A DNA stretch of 64,000 bases from Variovorax brevis (GCF_030317105.1 NZ_JASZYG010000018.1:1-64000), one strand, 5' to 3'; shown: positions 26,027 to 34,312, numbered from the stretch's first letter. Numbers and translations: made by a program. Notes: generated by a model from the sequence alone, not told the origin.

Positions 26027-27082
26027 TTAGCGCGTGGCGCTGACCTTTTTTGCCTTCTTGTGGCGGATGTAGTCGGCCGTTTGCGTCTGCGTCGAGTGGC
26101 CTCCCATGCCCTGCGCATCCTTGATATCGCGTTTGTCGTCCACGTCCGTCAGCGCCTTGGCGCGCAGATCGTGAAAGTGCGCATTCTGGACGCCGGCGCG
26201 ATCGCGTGCGCGCGTCCACGCGGTACTCGCGCCGTCATAGGTGTACGGCTTGCCCTTGAGCGTGGTGAAGACGTGTGTGATGCTTACGGGCTTGGCCTTG
26301 CCCTTGGTTGTCGGCTGCGGAGGCGGGTTCTTCAAGCGCGCAACCACGTCGCGCAACTTGGGCGTCCATTGGATCAGCACGCGCACCTGAGTGCTGTCTT
26401 CGAGCTTCGACGGCTCGAACAGGATGCCGTCCTTGCCGATCTGGCTCCACTGCAGACGCAACAGGTCACCAAAGCGTTGGCCAGTCAGGTAGGCCATGTC
26501 GATGAAGCAGCATAGCGTGTGCCCTGCTCGGGTGCGCTGGCCGTCCTCGCCGTAGTTCGCGGCCACCTTGATGCGGCGCAGCTCGCTGTCGGTGATGTAG
26601 CGCGTACGGGCCTTCACGGTCATGGTGGGGATGGAATCAACCGGGTTGCTGCCGGCCTTGCGAAGGCCTTTTGCCTCGGCGAAACGCATGCGCTCGCGCA
26701 GCGCGGCCCGGTAGGCGTTGTAGCTCCGCGGCTGCTTCGCCCAAGTTGCGAGGAATGTGGTCACGTCGGGCGGCTCGATCTGCCCTGCGCGGAAGTCGCG
26801 GAAGGCGTTGGTGATGGCCTTGTTGTGGGTGCGGTCGTCGGCTTGAGTCTTTTCCGAATGCTTGGAGCCGACTTCAAGCATCCAGTGCGCGACCAGCGTG
26901 GGCATCATGTCCTCCAGGCCGCTCTTGTCGGTCGTGAGTTCGGCGAGCGCGAGGTACATGGCAGGCACGCCGGATTTCACGCGACAGAGCTTGGTCCACT
27001 TGCGCTTGCCGTCGATTGTTGCGACGTGCCAGTAGGTGCCGTGCTTGATCGACACCAATGGAGGAAGGGTCCTTTTCTTCAA
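26027..27082 (-). CDS. int: Tyrosine recombinase/phage integrase
   Basis: 351 residues. Catalytic residues of the tyrosine recombinases can be placed: Arg in YLTGQRFGDLL (about 203), the H-x-x-R box in FHDLRAKAL (about 305), His in GMGGHST and the nucleophile Tyr in TADYIRHK (about 337). The start is a TTG at 27082, six bases after an AAGGAG and overlapping the stop of the upstream gene (TTGA). It lies 1.7 kb inside the tRNA-Pro fragment, so it most likely integrated the element there. Confidence 0.88.
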   Translation of the reverse strand: MKKRTLPPLVSIKHGTYWHVATIDGKRKWTKLCRVKSGVPAMYLALAELTTDKSGLEDMMPTLVAHWMLEVGSKHSEKTQADDRTHNKAITNAFRDFRAGQIEPPDVTTFLATWAKQPRSYNAYRAALRERMRFAEAKGLRKAGSNPVDSIPTMTVKARTRYITDSELRRIKVAANYGEDGQRTRAGHTLCCFIDMAYLTGQRFGDLLRLQWSQIGKDGILFEPSKLEDSTQVRVLIQWTPKLRDVVARLKNPPPQPTTKGKAKPVSITHVFTTLKGKPYTYDGASTAWTRARDRAGVQNAHFHDLRAKALTDVDDKRDIKDAQGMGGHSTQTQTADYIRHKKAKKVSATR

Positions 27083-27315
27083 CGTGCGCTCCTTACTTGA
27101 GGCCGTGAATATGCGTCGTTGGCTGGCATGTTGCCCCCTGCGCATACGGCTTCGTAGTGGGGCCGCTCCAGGATGATGGCGCCGGTGGTGGGCGACCGCC
27201 GGGCACGGTAGAAGCCCTGACGGCGCAGCTCGTCGAGTTGCTCGGATGCCCGGCGATAACCGGTCAGGAGTCGCAACTCGGCGGGCTCCAGGATGGCGTT
27301 CGGTCGATCGTTCAT
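27079..27315 (-). CDS. DUF4224-type small protein beside integrase
   Basis: 78 residues. The first half (ILEPAELRLLTGYRRASEQLDELRRQGF) matches the DUF4224 pattern often found next to phage integrases, thought to be DNA-binding or excisionase-like. It is coupled to the integrase by the stop/start overlap. Confidence 0.7.
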   Translation of the reverse strand: MNDRPNAILEPAELRLLTGYRRASEQLDELRRQGFYRARRSPTTGAIILERPHYEAVCAGGNMPANDAYSRPQVRSAR

Positions 27316-27440
27316 TTGGTCTTGATGGGCGTGTCGGTCATAAGCAAGTGCGACATGGTGTTAACTCAACGTGGGTCGGGTGGCCGGCGCCGGGTACAGG
27401 TACTCCGGCTCGCCGTCGCCTTGGTCATCGGGCAGCAGCT

Positions 27441-27715
27441 TCATGCCCTGGCACTGGCCTTCTTCGGTCTCGCCGCCGGATCCATCGCGTCCCGTACGAT
27501 CGCGGTCATGGCCTTGATGGCCAGGGCGTCCCCGTTGCCGGCCCGGCTGGAGATGTAGCGGCGTACAGCCGGCACGTGGGGGGGAACGGCTTCGCGAACC
27601 TGATCGGCAAGAGCTGGAGGGCGCTCGAAGATCCATCGAAAACGCGGCACAGCATCCAGCCCTGTGAGGCGGCGATCGCCGCCTCATCCGGTGTAAATAG
27701 ATCTAAATTAGACAT
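27441..27715 (-). pseudogene. Small phage protein, frameshifted in a C-run
   Basis: The N-terminal half (SNLDLFTPDEAAIAASQGWM, CRVFDG, LLPIRFAKPFPP) and the C-terminal half (HVPAVRRYISSRAGNGDALA, IKAMTAIVRDAMDP) are in different frames. They join at a run of seven C (minus strand, about 27567-27573) if the run is read as eight. The start codon lies inside a TCTAA/TTAGA palindrome. It may be intact in reality. Confidence 0.55.
27699..27712. promoter_or_regulatory. TCTAA/TTAGA palindrome, site a
   Basis: AGATCTAAATTAGA on the plus strand; in the gene direction TCTAA-T-TTAGA. It overlaps codons 2-6 of the small phage gene starting at 27715, and a further TCTAA overlaps the start codon. It is a member of the dispersed motif family of this element. 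Confidence 0.5.
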
Positions 27716-27775
27716 TAGAACGCATGGGCGAATTAAGGCCCCGAAGGGCCGAAGAGATGAAAGCTGGTTGGGTCC

Positions 27776-28165
27776 TCAGGTTTGCCTGATCGAGATGACG
27801 CAGTGGGGCATCGTGATGGTGATCACTTTGCCTTCCTCGGTGATCATCAGCGCCGCCCGGTCGGCAATGATGTGCGGGGCGTACTCGATGCCACCGGTCT
27901 TGGCCTGGGCCGCGGCGCCTTTCTTGCCGGACTGCTTCCACTCGTAGGTATACCTAGCGCGGGACGTCTCAGTTTTCGCCGCGACATGGCGGATCACTAG
28001 GCCCTTACGCCACAACCCTCCCAGATAGTCCGACACCCGGTTCGGCGAAGCGGCGTGCGCCTTCACTTCCTTCATGTCGAACAGCTGGTTGCAATCCATC
28101 GGTTCGCCGGACTCTTTGAGGATTTTCGTCAGGACCGGGAACAGTCCGTCTTCGGTGTAAGGCAT
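27776..28165 (-). CDS. Phage protein with probable winged-helix domain
   Basis: 129 residues. The region FPVLTKILKESGEPMDCNQL through SDYLGGLWRKGLVIRHV has a winged helix-turn-helix look; the C-terminus is beta-rich. The ATG at 28165 has a purine-rich leader (AAAGAGCACC). The frame stays open upstream through a zinc-finger-like sequence (see 28166-28330). Confidence 0.55.
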   Translation of the reverse strand: MPYTEDGLFPVLTKILKESGEPMDCNQLFDMKEVKAHAASPNRVSDYLGGLWRKGLVIRHVAAKTETSRARYTYEWKQSGKKGAAAQAKTGGIEYAPHIIADRAALMITEEGKVITITMPHCVISIRQT

Positions 28166-28330
28166 TGGTGCTCTTTCTTGCGTAGTGATTGATGTGCCAA
28201 GCGCTCCTTCATCTAACGACGCCTGACAGATCAGGCAGCGATAGTACCCAAGCCAAACGCGCACCATAGGGAGTTCATCCCCACAATCGCACGATCCATC
28301 GAATTTAGAAGGAGCCTTCTCTTTACGACG
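28166..28330 (-). pseudogene. DksA/TraR-like zinc-finger remnant, no start codon
   Basis: In the same frame as the next gene, and without an intervening stop, the minus strand encodes AGIAAARRKEK, then SCDCGDELP, then YYRCLICQ, with cysteines at plus 28291-28283 and 28237-28226. This resembles the C4 zinc finger of TraR/DksA-like phage proteins, although the first pair is C-x-C instead of C-x2-C. No ATG/GTG/TTG opens this part, so it is a truncated gene or it is fused to the following frame by loss of a stop. Confidence 0.4.
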
Positions 28331-28359
28331 GGCGGCCGCAATCCCGGCCTCGATGCATC

Positions 28360-28506
28360 CTACCGGCCGCTGTAGAAGTCGGCGATGACGTCGCTCACGT
28401 ACTTGGCGTGCTCGGTGTTGATGGTCGCGAGCTGGGTCTTCAGGTCGGCCTTGGCGGCCTTGCGTTCAGCGGGGGTCAGGGCCGGTGCGGCCTTAGCTTT
28501 TGCCAT
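28360..28506 (-). CDS. Small phage protein, 48 aa
   Basis: A short Ala/Lys-rich helical protein (MAKAKAAPALTPAERKAAK, ending DFYSGR). A good ribosome site (AAGGAG) precedes its ATG, and it overlaps the upstream small gene by 14 bp. Function is unknown. Confidence 0.55.
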   Translation of the reverse strand: MAKAKAAPALTPAERKAAKADLKTQLATINTEHAKYVSDVIADFYSGR

Positions 28507-28726
28507 GGAATTTCTCCTTGAGTTGGCGGTTGTAGGAAATCTCATTGAGCCGGACGGCCCGTGCGATAAGCCGCTCGATGACGGAGCGGCGTCGCCTCGT
28601 GGTGCTCTCCAGCTGGAGGGCTTCGAGCACCTGTTCGTGCGTCAAGTCGTTCAGCACGGCAACCAGCGCTGGAAACGAATCCAGCGCGCGCGTGACCTGC
28701 CAGGACGCTTTGACGGTCACGTGCAT
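28493..28726 (-). CDS. Small phage protein, 77 aa
   Basis: A helical protein (DSFPALVAVLNDLTHEQVLE, RRRRSVIERLIARAVRLNEI) starting at the ATG at 28726, 3 bp after the stop of the upstream gene. It is not recognised; its basic composition suggests nucleic-acid contact. Confidence 0.55.
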   Translation of the reverse strand: MHVTVKASWQVTRALDSFPALVAVLNDLTHEQVLEALQLESTTRRRRSVIERLIARAVRLNEISYNRQLKEKFHGKS

Positions 28727-28729
28727 CCC

Positions 28730-29539
28730 TTAGCGGCGGGCAGCCACCGCCTTGCGCGCAGCGGGGCGTGCAGGGGCCTTGGCGGGGGCTTGGGTGCGCT
28801 GGGTGAGGTCGGGCTCGGCGTTGACCATCTCGCGCGCTTCTTCCTGGCGGGCGAAGTGCACCGCGACGTTCTCGTTGGGCTGCGGATCGCCGAAGCGCAG
28901 CGTCGGGTAGTCAGCGTTGGGGTCCAGGCTCACCGTGGTGACGACGCCCACCGGCGAGGTGCCGATGGTGCGCGCCACGTTGTTGACGTAGCCGTCGAAG
29001 CTCTTGAGGCCCGTGGGCGAGACCTTCAGGGTCCACATCGGGGTGTCATCGTCCGCATCCGGGGGCAGCACGGCGAGCATGCGCACGTTCTTGCACGCCT
29101 TGCCGTTGCCGGCCGAGCCGAACACGTTCATCGGGCAGGCGCTGCAGCCGTCGGGCGACTGGTTGGCCGGCGAGTTCTCGCTGGGGACCAAGGTCTTGGG
29201 GTTGTCGCCGATCGCAAAGCAGACCGGCGGGACGATGTTGTCCTTATCGAAGTTGTTCTCGTAGAACTCGTTGCGCGACGCGAAGTCCACGATCACGAGA
29301 TCGAGCGGGCCGGCGGTCTTGGTGCCGTCGGGCAGGAGAAATTCCTTGCCCTTCATGCGGATCATGTTGCCCGTGGCAGGCTGGGTGCGGCCTGCCATGA
29401 GCGCGGCTTGCGCCTTTAGCATGTCCTGGATGTTGACGACGGAGGTGGAGGCCTTCTTCACGGCAACCGCGGTGCTGGCGGTGGTCGTGGCCTTCAGGGG
29501 CTGCGAGGTCTTGGGCTTCTTAGGGGTGGCGGTGGCCAT
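28730..29539 (-). CDS. Phage protein with Cys cluster, possible ssDNA-binding role
   Basis: 269 residues. A low-complexity Ala/Thr/Lys start, a central beta-rich domain and an Ala/Pro/Lys tail. The central domain has a C-x2-C-x11-C cluster (CSACPMN...KACKN) that could bind zinc. In related phage early regions that pair a SNF2 helicase with a Cas4-like nuclease, a single-strand binding or annealing protein is expected; this is the best candidate by position, but the role is only inferred. Confidence 0.65.
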   Translation of the reverse strand: MATATPKKPKTSQPLKATTTASTAVAVKKASTSVVNIQDMLKAQAALMAGRTQPATGNMIRMKGKEFLLPDGTKTAGPLDLVIVDFASRNEFYENNFDKDNIVPPVCFAIGDNPKTLVPSENSPANQSPDGCSACPMNVFGSAGNGKACKNVRMLAVLPPDADDDTPMWTLKVSPTGLKSFDGYVNNVARTIGTSPVGVVTTVSLDPNADYPTLRFGDPQPNENVAVHFARQEEAREMVNAEPDLTQRTQAPAKAPARPAARKAVAARR

Positions 29540-29562
29540 GGTTTTTCCTTCGTGGGTGGGGA

Positions 29563-30006
29563 TCAGGCGGCGCCCGAGTTGGAGCGCAGGTTCAGGCGGC
29601 GCTTGGTGAACGCCTCGGTGCCGGGCAGGGGCTTCAAGCCATCCTTGGTGAGCTCGCGCCAGGCGGGGTCCGCGACGCGGCGTTGCAGCAGGTGGCCGGC
29701 TTTGTTCTTGTGGATGTAGGCGTGGAAGGCGTCCCAGTCGATGACGTTCGCCACCACCGTGCTGGTGATGGATACGCTGGCCTTGGAGCCGCTCGCCTTG
29801 TCCATGCCCTGGGCTTTCATCTCGGTCATGAGGCGCTCTTCGATCGAAGCGATTTCGTCTTCGATCTTCTTGGTTTCGGTTTCGAGGTCGCGCTTCTTTT
29901 CGCGCAGCTTCCACATCCAGTCGATGCTGCCACCGATGGTCGGTTCCCCCCTGAGGCGCTTGGCTGCGCGCTTGTTGCGTTCTTCAACGACTGCGTCCAT
30001 GTGCAT
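29563..30006 (-). CDS. Phage coiled-coil protein, 147 aa
   Basis: An acidic/basic coiled coil (about residues 30-65: WKLREKKRDLETETKKIEDE onward) is followed by a small domain with WDAFHAYIHKNKAGHLLQRR, a text common in phage early proteins of unknown function. The ATG at 30006 is followed by a second ATG two codons later. Confidence 0.7.
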   Translation of the reverse strand: MHMDAVVEERNKRAAKRLRGEPTIGGSIDWMWKLREKKRDLETETKKIEDEIASIEERLMTEMKAQGMDKASGSKASVSITSTVVANVIDWDAFHAYIHKNKAGHLLQRRVADPAWRELTKDGLKPLPGTEAFTKRRLNLRSNSGAA

Positions 30007-30034
30007 GTCCTTTTACTGAATGAATCATACTGCT

Positions 30035-30065
30035 ATCTAAGATAAATCTAACTGCGAAGTTAGAT
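30035..30065. promoter_or_regulatory. TCTAA/TTAGA motif cluster, site b
   Basis: ATCTAA, ATCTAA and TTAGAT half-sites within 31 bp, starting 29 bp upstream of the gene that begins at 30006. It is a member of the element's dispersed motif family. Confidence 0.45.
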
Positions 30066-30742
30066 CACGGCACAAGGGAGAAACCCTCGGTGGCTTCTTC
30101 CTCTTGCTCTTCGGCGTCCGGGTCCACCAGCTCTTCGGCGTAGCAGTCCAGGATGATTTCGACGACCTTGTCATCGCTGGTGAGGTAGTCGTGCTCCTCC
30201 TCCAGGTCGTGGTACAGCTCGCGCATCAGGGCGCGGCACGCCTCGATGTACTGCTCCTCCAGCACGCGGTACTCGATGCGCTCCAGCAGCTGCTGGAAGG
30301 CGTGGTGGCGAACCGGGTCCTTCTCCGCGTCGATGACGTTGCAGGGGTCGAGGTCGAAGTTCGCGTCGACGCTGTGCTCGTGGCAGTAGTTGTGGCCGCT
30401 CGCGCGGCGCTCGATCTTGAAGGTCCAGCCCGGCCAGTCGCCGTCGCCGCTGGCCATGGCCGCCAGGAGCAGGTCGGTCTCGCCCACGTGGTTCAGGAAC
30501 AGGCGCCAGTTGTCGATGCGGCCGGTGAAGCTGGCGCCGTCGCCCTGGCTCCAGAAGCCCGAGAAGCGGATGTCGTTCACACCAATGCCGATGTCGGCGC
30601 AGTCCACCTTGAAGTCCTCGTACAGGTGCTCCCACCACTCGAAGTGCTCCACCTCGATGTTGCGGTACTTCTCCAGCAGCTTGTCCTGGCGATACTTGGA
30701 CAGTGCGAGCCAGCGCGGATCTTCGAACGCAACGGAGGTCAT
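30065..30742 (-). CDS. Phage protein, 225 aa, acidic C-terminus
   Basis: It is not assigned to a named family. It is rich in Trp, Glu and Asp with a central FSGFWSQGDGASFTGRID segment seen in many phage hypothetical proteins; the tail is strongly acidic (DPDAEEQEEEATEG). The ATG at 30742 (MTSVAFEDPRWL) follows GAAAGGCACCCC. Confidence 0.7.
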   Translation of the reverse strand: MTSVAFEDPRWLALSKYRQDKLLEKYRNIEVEHFEWWEHLYEDFKVDCADIGIGVNDIRFSGFWSQGDGASFTGRIDNWRLFLNHVGETDLLLAAMASGDGDWPGWTFKIERRASGHNYCHEHSVDANFDLDPCNVIDAEKDPVRHHAFQQLLERIEYRVLEEQYIEACRALMRELYHDLEEEHDYLTSDDKVVEIILDCYAEELVDPDAEEQEEEATEGFSLVP

Positions 30743-30752
30743 GGGGTGCCTT

Positions 30753-30903
30753 TCATTTGCTGTAGTTCACGTCGAACCCGCCTTCGGCGTTCAGGGGCTG
30801 GTCCAGGCACTAGGGCAGGGCTTGGTCATGCACTTGAACATGTGGTCGAAGGTCTTCTGGGCCTGCGCAGCCTTGGGGTGACCTCGGCGGTGATTGCTTT
30901 CAT
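30753..30903 (-). pseudogene. Small Cys-containing phage protein, two frameshifts
   Basis: Three short pieces in three frames make one plausible product: MKAITAEVTP, then KAAQAQKTFDHMFKCMTKPC, then CLDQPLNAEGGFDVNYSK and a stop at 30753. The first junction is repaired by adding one C to a run of four. The start overlaps the helicase stop. It is too short and broken for a firm call. Confidence 0.35.
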
Positions 30904-32420
30904 GCCATCTCCTTGGTGATGGTGCCGAACAGGTCCAGCAGGTTGGTCATGCGTGCGTCTTTGGTGAGCATCGCGTCGTAGACCTTCTCGTCGATCGTGC
31001 CGGGGGCGACGATCACGATGTTCTCGGTCTTCTGGGTCTGGCCGATGCGGTGCTGGCGCTTGGAGCCCTGCTTGAAGATCTCCAGGTCGTAGGTGGGGCT
31101 GGACCAAATCGTGGTGTTGCCCTTCGTGAACGTGTAGCCGTGCGCCGTCGACTTGGGGTGCGCGAAGAGCGTCTGGTACTTGCCCAGCTGGTAGGCCGTG
31201 ACGATGCGGTTGCGTTCCGCATCCGACACGGTGCCGTCGATGACAGCGAAGGAGATGCCGCGCTTGGTGGCTTCCTTGACAAGGAAGTCCTTCTGGTGCG
31301 TCCAGTGGAAGAACACCAGCGAGTGCGCGCGCTGCTCGACCAGGTCGAGGATCAGCTCGTAGCGGCCAGTGTCCACCAGGTGGTACTTGCCCTCGCTCTC
31401 GTAGACGGCACCCGAGGCGATCTGCAGCAGCTTGGTGGCCACCGCCGCGGCGTTGATGGCGGTGACCGTGGCGTGCGCAGGGATCGGCACGCCGGGGACC
31501 ACGCCGGGGCGCAGCAGGACCTTGTTGGTCAGGCGCGCGGCCGCACTCGCAGCGGTGTGCTTGTGCAGCGTCATGATCTGCGTGGCCTCCATCTGCGCGT
31601 AGGCCGTCATCTGCTTTTTGGTCAGGTTGTAGGGCACCGTGTACTGGTGCAGCGCCGGGATGTCCACGCAGTCCTCGAACTTGTGGCGGATCACGATGTC
31701 CGACAGCAGCCCGAACACGGCCTCCTCGGCACCTTCCTTGTCTTCCCACTGCACGGCGCGCGGATCGCGCCCGACCTGGCGCGGCGCGCACACGCTGCCT
31801 CGAAAGCCGTAGAAGCTCGGGCCCAGGCGGTGGCCTCCGTCCAGCAGGTAGACCTGGTGCCACACGTCGGTGATGGAGCGCCCGTTGGGGGTGCCGGTCA
31901 TGCCGGCGCGGTACGTGAAGTGGCACGCGATCTTGGCCGCCGCCTTGGAGCGCTGGCTGGTGTGGTACTTGTAGGCGGTGATCTCGTCCACGTCCAGCGT
32001 GTCGAACTTCACGAAGAAGTTTTTCTTCTGCTTGGCCAGCCACACGGCCGCGTCCAGGTTCGTCACGTACACGTCGGCGTCCTCGGCGAACGCCTCGGCG
32101 CGGTTGTCGGCGGTGGCCACCACGACCTTCATGTCGGGGGCGAACTTCTTGTAGTCGTTGAACCAGACGCTGGTCAGAAGCGACTTGGGGGCGAGGACCA
32201 GCGCGCAGCCGCCGCCCTTGCGACGGCGCCGGGCGAAGGCCAGGATGCGCACCAGGGTCTTGCCGGTGCCGGGGTCGGAGGTGTCATAGACCACCTCATT
32301 GGCCGCGGAGAATTTCAGCGACAGTTCTTGATGTGCGAACGGCGTCACTGTAGGCGCGACGCGCTTGAGCATCGAGGGCTTGGTCTTGGGCGATGTGGAG
32401 GGCATTGTGGAATTCGCCAT
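30900..32420 (-). CDS. SNF2-family DEAD/DEAH-like helicase
   Basis: 506 residues. Walker A DPGTGKT (about 50), an Asp-Glu box DVDEIT (about 147), GMTGTPNGRS as motif III, and a C-terminal RecA lobe ending in QHRIGQT (about 456, motif VI) mark a SNF2-type superfamily 2 ATPase. Phage members help origin opening or recombination. Starts at 32420, 32405 or 32372 are possible; the N-terminus overlaps a small frame. Confidence 0.85.
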   Translation of the reverse strand: MANSTMPSTSPKTKPSMLKRVAPTVTPFAHQELSLKFSAANEVVYDTSDPGTGKTLVRILAFARRRRKGGGCALVLAPKSLLTSVWFNDYKKFAPDMKVVVATADNRAEAFAEDADVYVTNLDAAVWLAKQKKNFFVKFDTLDVDEITAYKYHTSQRSKAAAKIACHFTYRAGMTGTPNGRSITDVWHQVYLLDGGHRLGPSFYGFRGSVCAPRQVGRDPRAVQWEDKEGAEEAVFGLLSDIVIRHKFEDCVDIPALHQYTVPYNLTKKQMTAYAQMEATQIMTLHKHTAASAAARLTNKVLLRPGVVPGVPIPAHATVTAINAAAVATKLLQIASGAVYESEGKYHLVDTGRYELILDLVEQRAHSLVFFHWTHQKDFLVKEATKRGISFAVIDGTVSDAERNRIVTAYQLGKYQTLFAHPKSTAHGYTFTKGNTTIWSSPTYDLEIFKQGSKRQHRIGQTQKTENIVIVAPGTIDEKVYDAMLTKDARMTNLLDLFGTITKEMA

Positions 32421-32544
32421 GGGGGTGGGTCGGGTCGAAGTGGGCGAGGTCGGGCCAGGTGCCGGTCAGGCGTGCGTAGGCGCGCCGGCGCTGGATTTCG
32501 GGCTTGGCGACGCGCACGAGGCGCCGCCGCTGCTTGCTGTTCAT
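32296..32544 (-). CDS. Small basic phage protein, 82 aa, overlapping the helicase start
   Basis: It begins MNSKQRRRLVRVAKPEIQRRR, a form common in small phage proteins, with GGA near the start. It overlaps the helicase N-terminus by up to 125 bp, which is unusual, so one of the two starts must be shorter or the small frame is not expressed. Confidence 0.45.
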   Translation of the reverse strand: MNSKQRRRLVRVAKPEIQRRRAYARLTGTWPDLAHFDPTHPHGEFHNALHIAQDQALDAQARRAYSDAVRTSRTVAEILRGQ

Positions 32545-32711
32545 GGGGGTTCCGAGCAGGAGAGGGGAATGGGGGTGGCCGGCTGTGCGTTCCTTGCCGG
32601 CCGCAAGGTCGAGGAGTGGGCTTGCCCGAAGAAGCGCTGTCGCCAGGCAGGCAAGCCCCCTGGCCACTTCGCGACGCACCGCTGGGCAGCCAGGTCAGCA
32701 AGTCGCCTGGC

Positions 32712-33419
32712 TTACGTTTTCTTCACGCCCACCGCGCAGTGGTTGGTGCCCCAGGGTCCGTACGCGCACCACTTGCACGAGAACACGTTGGGGTTGGGCG
32801 GAAAGGCCGTGCAGCTGGTGAGCTCCACGCCCTTGATGTTGAAGTTCTGCCGGAAGCGCAGCCCCTGCATGCGGGTGAACACGCGATCGGTGACCTCGTC
32901 CTGGTCGAAGTACCACAGGGCCGCATGCACGCGCTCCAACTGGGGGTAGCGCAGGAACGCCACGAGCTGGTAGAGGTTCAGCTGCTCCGCGTGCTTGACC
33001 TCGTTGCCGAACTTGCGCCCGGTCTTGTAGTCGATGACGGTGGCCTCGGTGGGCGAGTGAAAGACGATGGCGTCGAGCTTGAGCCGCAGCCAGGCGCCTT
33101 TCCACTCGGTCACTTCCCAGTTGGTGTCCATGCCCCACTCGCCTTCCAGGGACACGGCGCCCTCGGCGTAGAGCATGCGCAGCCAGTCCAGGCGCGAGCC
33201 GAAGAACTTGTCCGCCTCGGGGCAGAGGTCATCGCTGCGGCCCGACACGTACAGCTCGCAGTTGTCGTGCACGCGCGTGCCGCGATCGTTGGCGTGCTCG
33301 GTCTTTCCTGGGGGCAGGGGGCGCTCGGGCTCGGGGATCTTCTGGTCATGCTTGAGCCAGAACATCTTCTTGCACGTATCGAAGTCGCTTCGTTTGCTGA
33401 AGCTCCAGGACGGGACCAT
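32712..33419 (-). CDS. Cas4/RecB-like PD-(D/E)XK nuclease with Fe-S cysteines
   Basis: 235 residues. The nuclease core is visible as LKLDAIVF and ATVIDYKTGRK (Asp and the D-x-K pair). One Cys near the N-terminus (C16) and three at the C-terminus (C215, C218, C228) match the four-cysteine 4Fe-4S site of Cas4 and AddB-type nucleases. It likely resects DNA ends for phage recombination or replication together with the SNF2 helicase. A site-c motif lies 15 bp upstream. Confidence 0.82.
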   Translation of the reverse strand: MVPSWSFSKRSDFDTCKKMFWLKHDQKIPEPERPLPPGKTEHANDRGTRVHDNCELYVSGRSDDLCPEADKFFGSRLDWLRMLYAEGAVSLEGEWGMDTNWEVTEWKGAWLRLKLDAIVFHSPTEATVIDYKTGRKFGNEVKHAEQLNLYQLVAFLRYPQLERVHAALWYFDQDEVTDRVFTRMQGLRFRQNFNIKGVELTSCTAFPPNPNVFSCKWCAYGPWGTNHCAVGVKKT

Positions 33420-33433
33420 CGGATTTACCTTCG

Positions 33434-33461
33434 TTAGATCGAAGTTAGAATTTAGATTAGA
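33434..33461. promoter_or_regulatory. TCTAA/TTAGA motif, site c
   Basis: In gene direction TCTAATCTAAAT-TCTAACTT-CG-ATCTAA, 15 bp upstream of the Cas4-like nuclease start. One of the best matches to the family consensus. Confidence 0.55.
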
Positions 33462-33467
33462 AAGCGG

Positions 33468-33866
33468 TCAAGTTGACGCCGGGGTGGGGTCGGGCAACCC
33501 CCAGGGTGCGTCGTCCCAGCCCGGCAGGAGGCGGTCCTCGACCACGCTCGGGTGGCCCACTTGGGCACGCGCGAGCGCAGTGATGGATTGGCTCAGCTTG
33601 TAGGCCTTGGTCGCCTCCCAGTCCGGGCGCTCGCAGCTTTGGTAGTCGTAGCAGTGGCTGGCCTTCAGGATGACGATCGGCGCTGGCAGGTCGGCCACCG
33701 GCTTGAACACGAAGCCCGTGCACTTGGCGCGCTCGTTGTAGCGGTAGTTCACGGAGCGCACGTTGCCGCGGAACAGCTCGTCGGCCGTGGCCTGCTCGGC
33801 GCCGGCGGCGATGATCCCGTGCGCGAGCGCGAAGCTCACCAGGGTGTTGATGTGGGTGTCCGTCAC
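33468..33866 (-). CDS. Conserved phage protein, 132 aa
   Basis: It starts at a GTG (33866), giving (M)TDTHINTLVSFALAHGI. With NVRSVNYRYNE, SHCYDYQSCERPDW and a DDAPWGLPDP tail, this matches a protein found in many phages of Burkholderia-like and Pseudomonas-like hosts; its function is unknown. The GTG is chosen because it aligns with the usual MTDTHIN start. Confidence 0.72.
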   Translation of the reverse strand: MTDTHINTLVSFALAHGIIAAGAEQATADELFRGNVRSVNYRYNERAKCTGFVFKPVADLPAPIVILKASHCYDYQSCERPDWEATKAYKLSQSITALARAQVGHPSVVEDRLLPGWDDAPWGLPDPTPAST

Positions 33867-33891
33867 GATCCAGCGCTCATGGGGTTCTCCT

Positions 33892-34311
33892 TCAGTCGTA
33901 AAGGCAGTCAATTGTTCGGCTGACCGGGCACAGCTCGTAGCCTTCGTCGCCGAAGTCTGAATGTTCGGCGTCGTTTTCTTCCTCGCCGACGCGGGACCAG
34001 GCCCCATTGAAGGCGGCTTCGGGGGTGCCCTCGTCGGCGCCGTCTTGCACCCCCTCGAAATGGGAGTACAGCGCGTTCATCATCTTGACGTCCTCGAAGT
34101 CGGGATACCACTTGACGTCACTGGCGGCGTACTTCAGGACCAGCAGTTGGTCGGGGTCGTCATCGGACTTGGGGTAGATGTGCTGGATCTCCCTGAAGAG
34201 CTCTTGTTGTTCCTTGCCCATCGGGAAGCACATGCGGAAGGCGGCGAGCTCGCGCTTCATCGCCTCGGGTTCGCCGGCCAGCATGTAGACGACTTCGGAG
34301 CGGTAGCCCAT
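33892..34311 (-). CDS. Phage protein, 139 aa
   Basis: It begins MGYRSEVVYMLAGEPEAMKR and is acidic in the second half. It resembles the MGYRS-type small phage hypothetical proteins that often start SxV-x-x-x-I; there is no known role. Its stop is 25 bp before the next gene. Confidence 0.7.
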   Translation of the reverse strand: MGYRSEVVYMLAGEPEAMKRELAAFRMCFPMGKEQQELFREIQHIYPKSDDDPDQLLVLKYAASDVKWYPDFEDVKMMNALYSHFEGVQDGADEGTPEAAFNGAWSRVGEEENDAEHSDFGDEGYELCPVSRTIDCLYD

Positions 34312-34312
34312 G

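Noticed and set aside
30894..33437. An 847-codon plus-strand frame over the helicase and nuclease genes
   Set aside because: Composition is Val/Arg/Gly/His-rich, the mirror of the real minus-strand genes, which have Walker and nuclease motifs.
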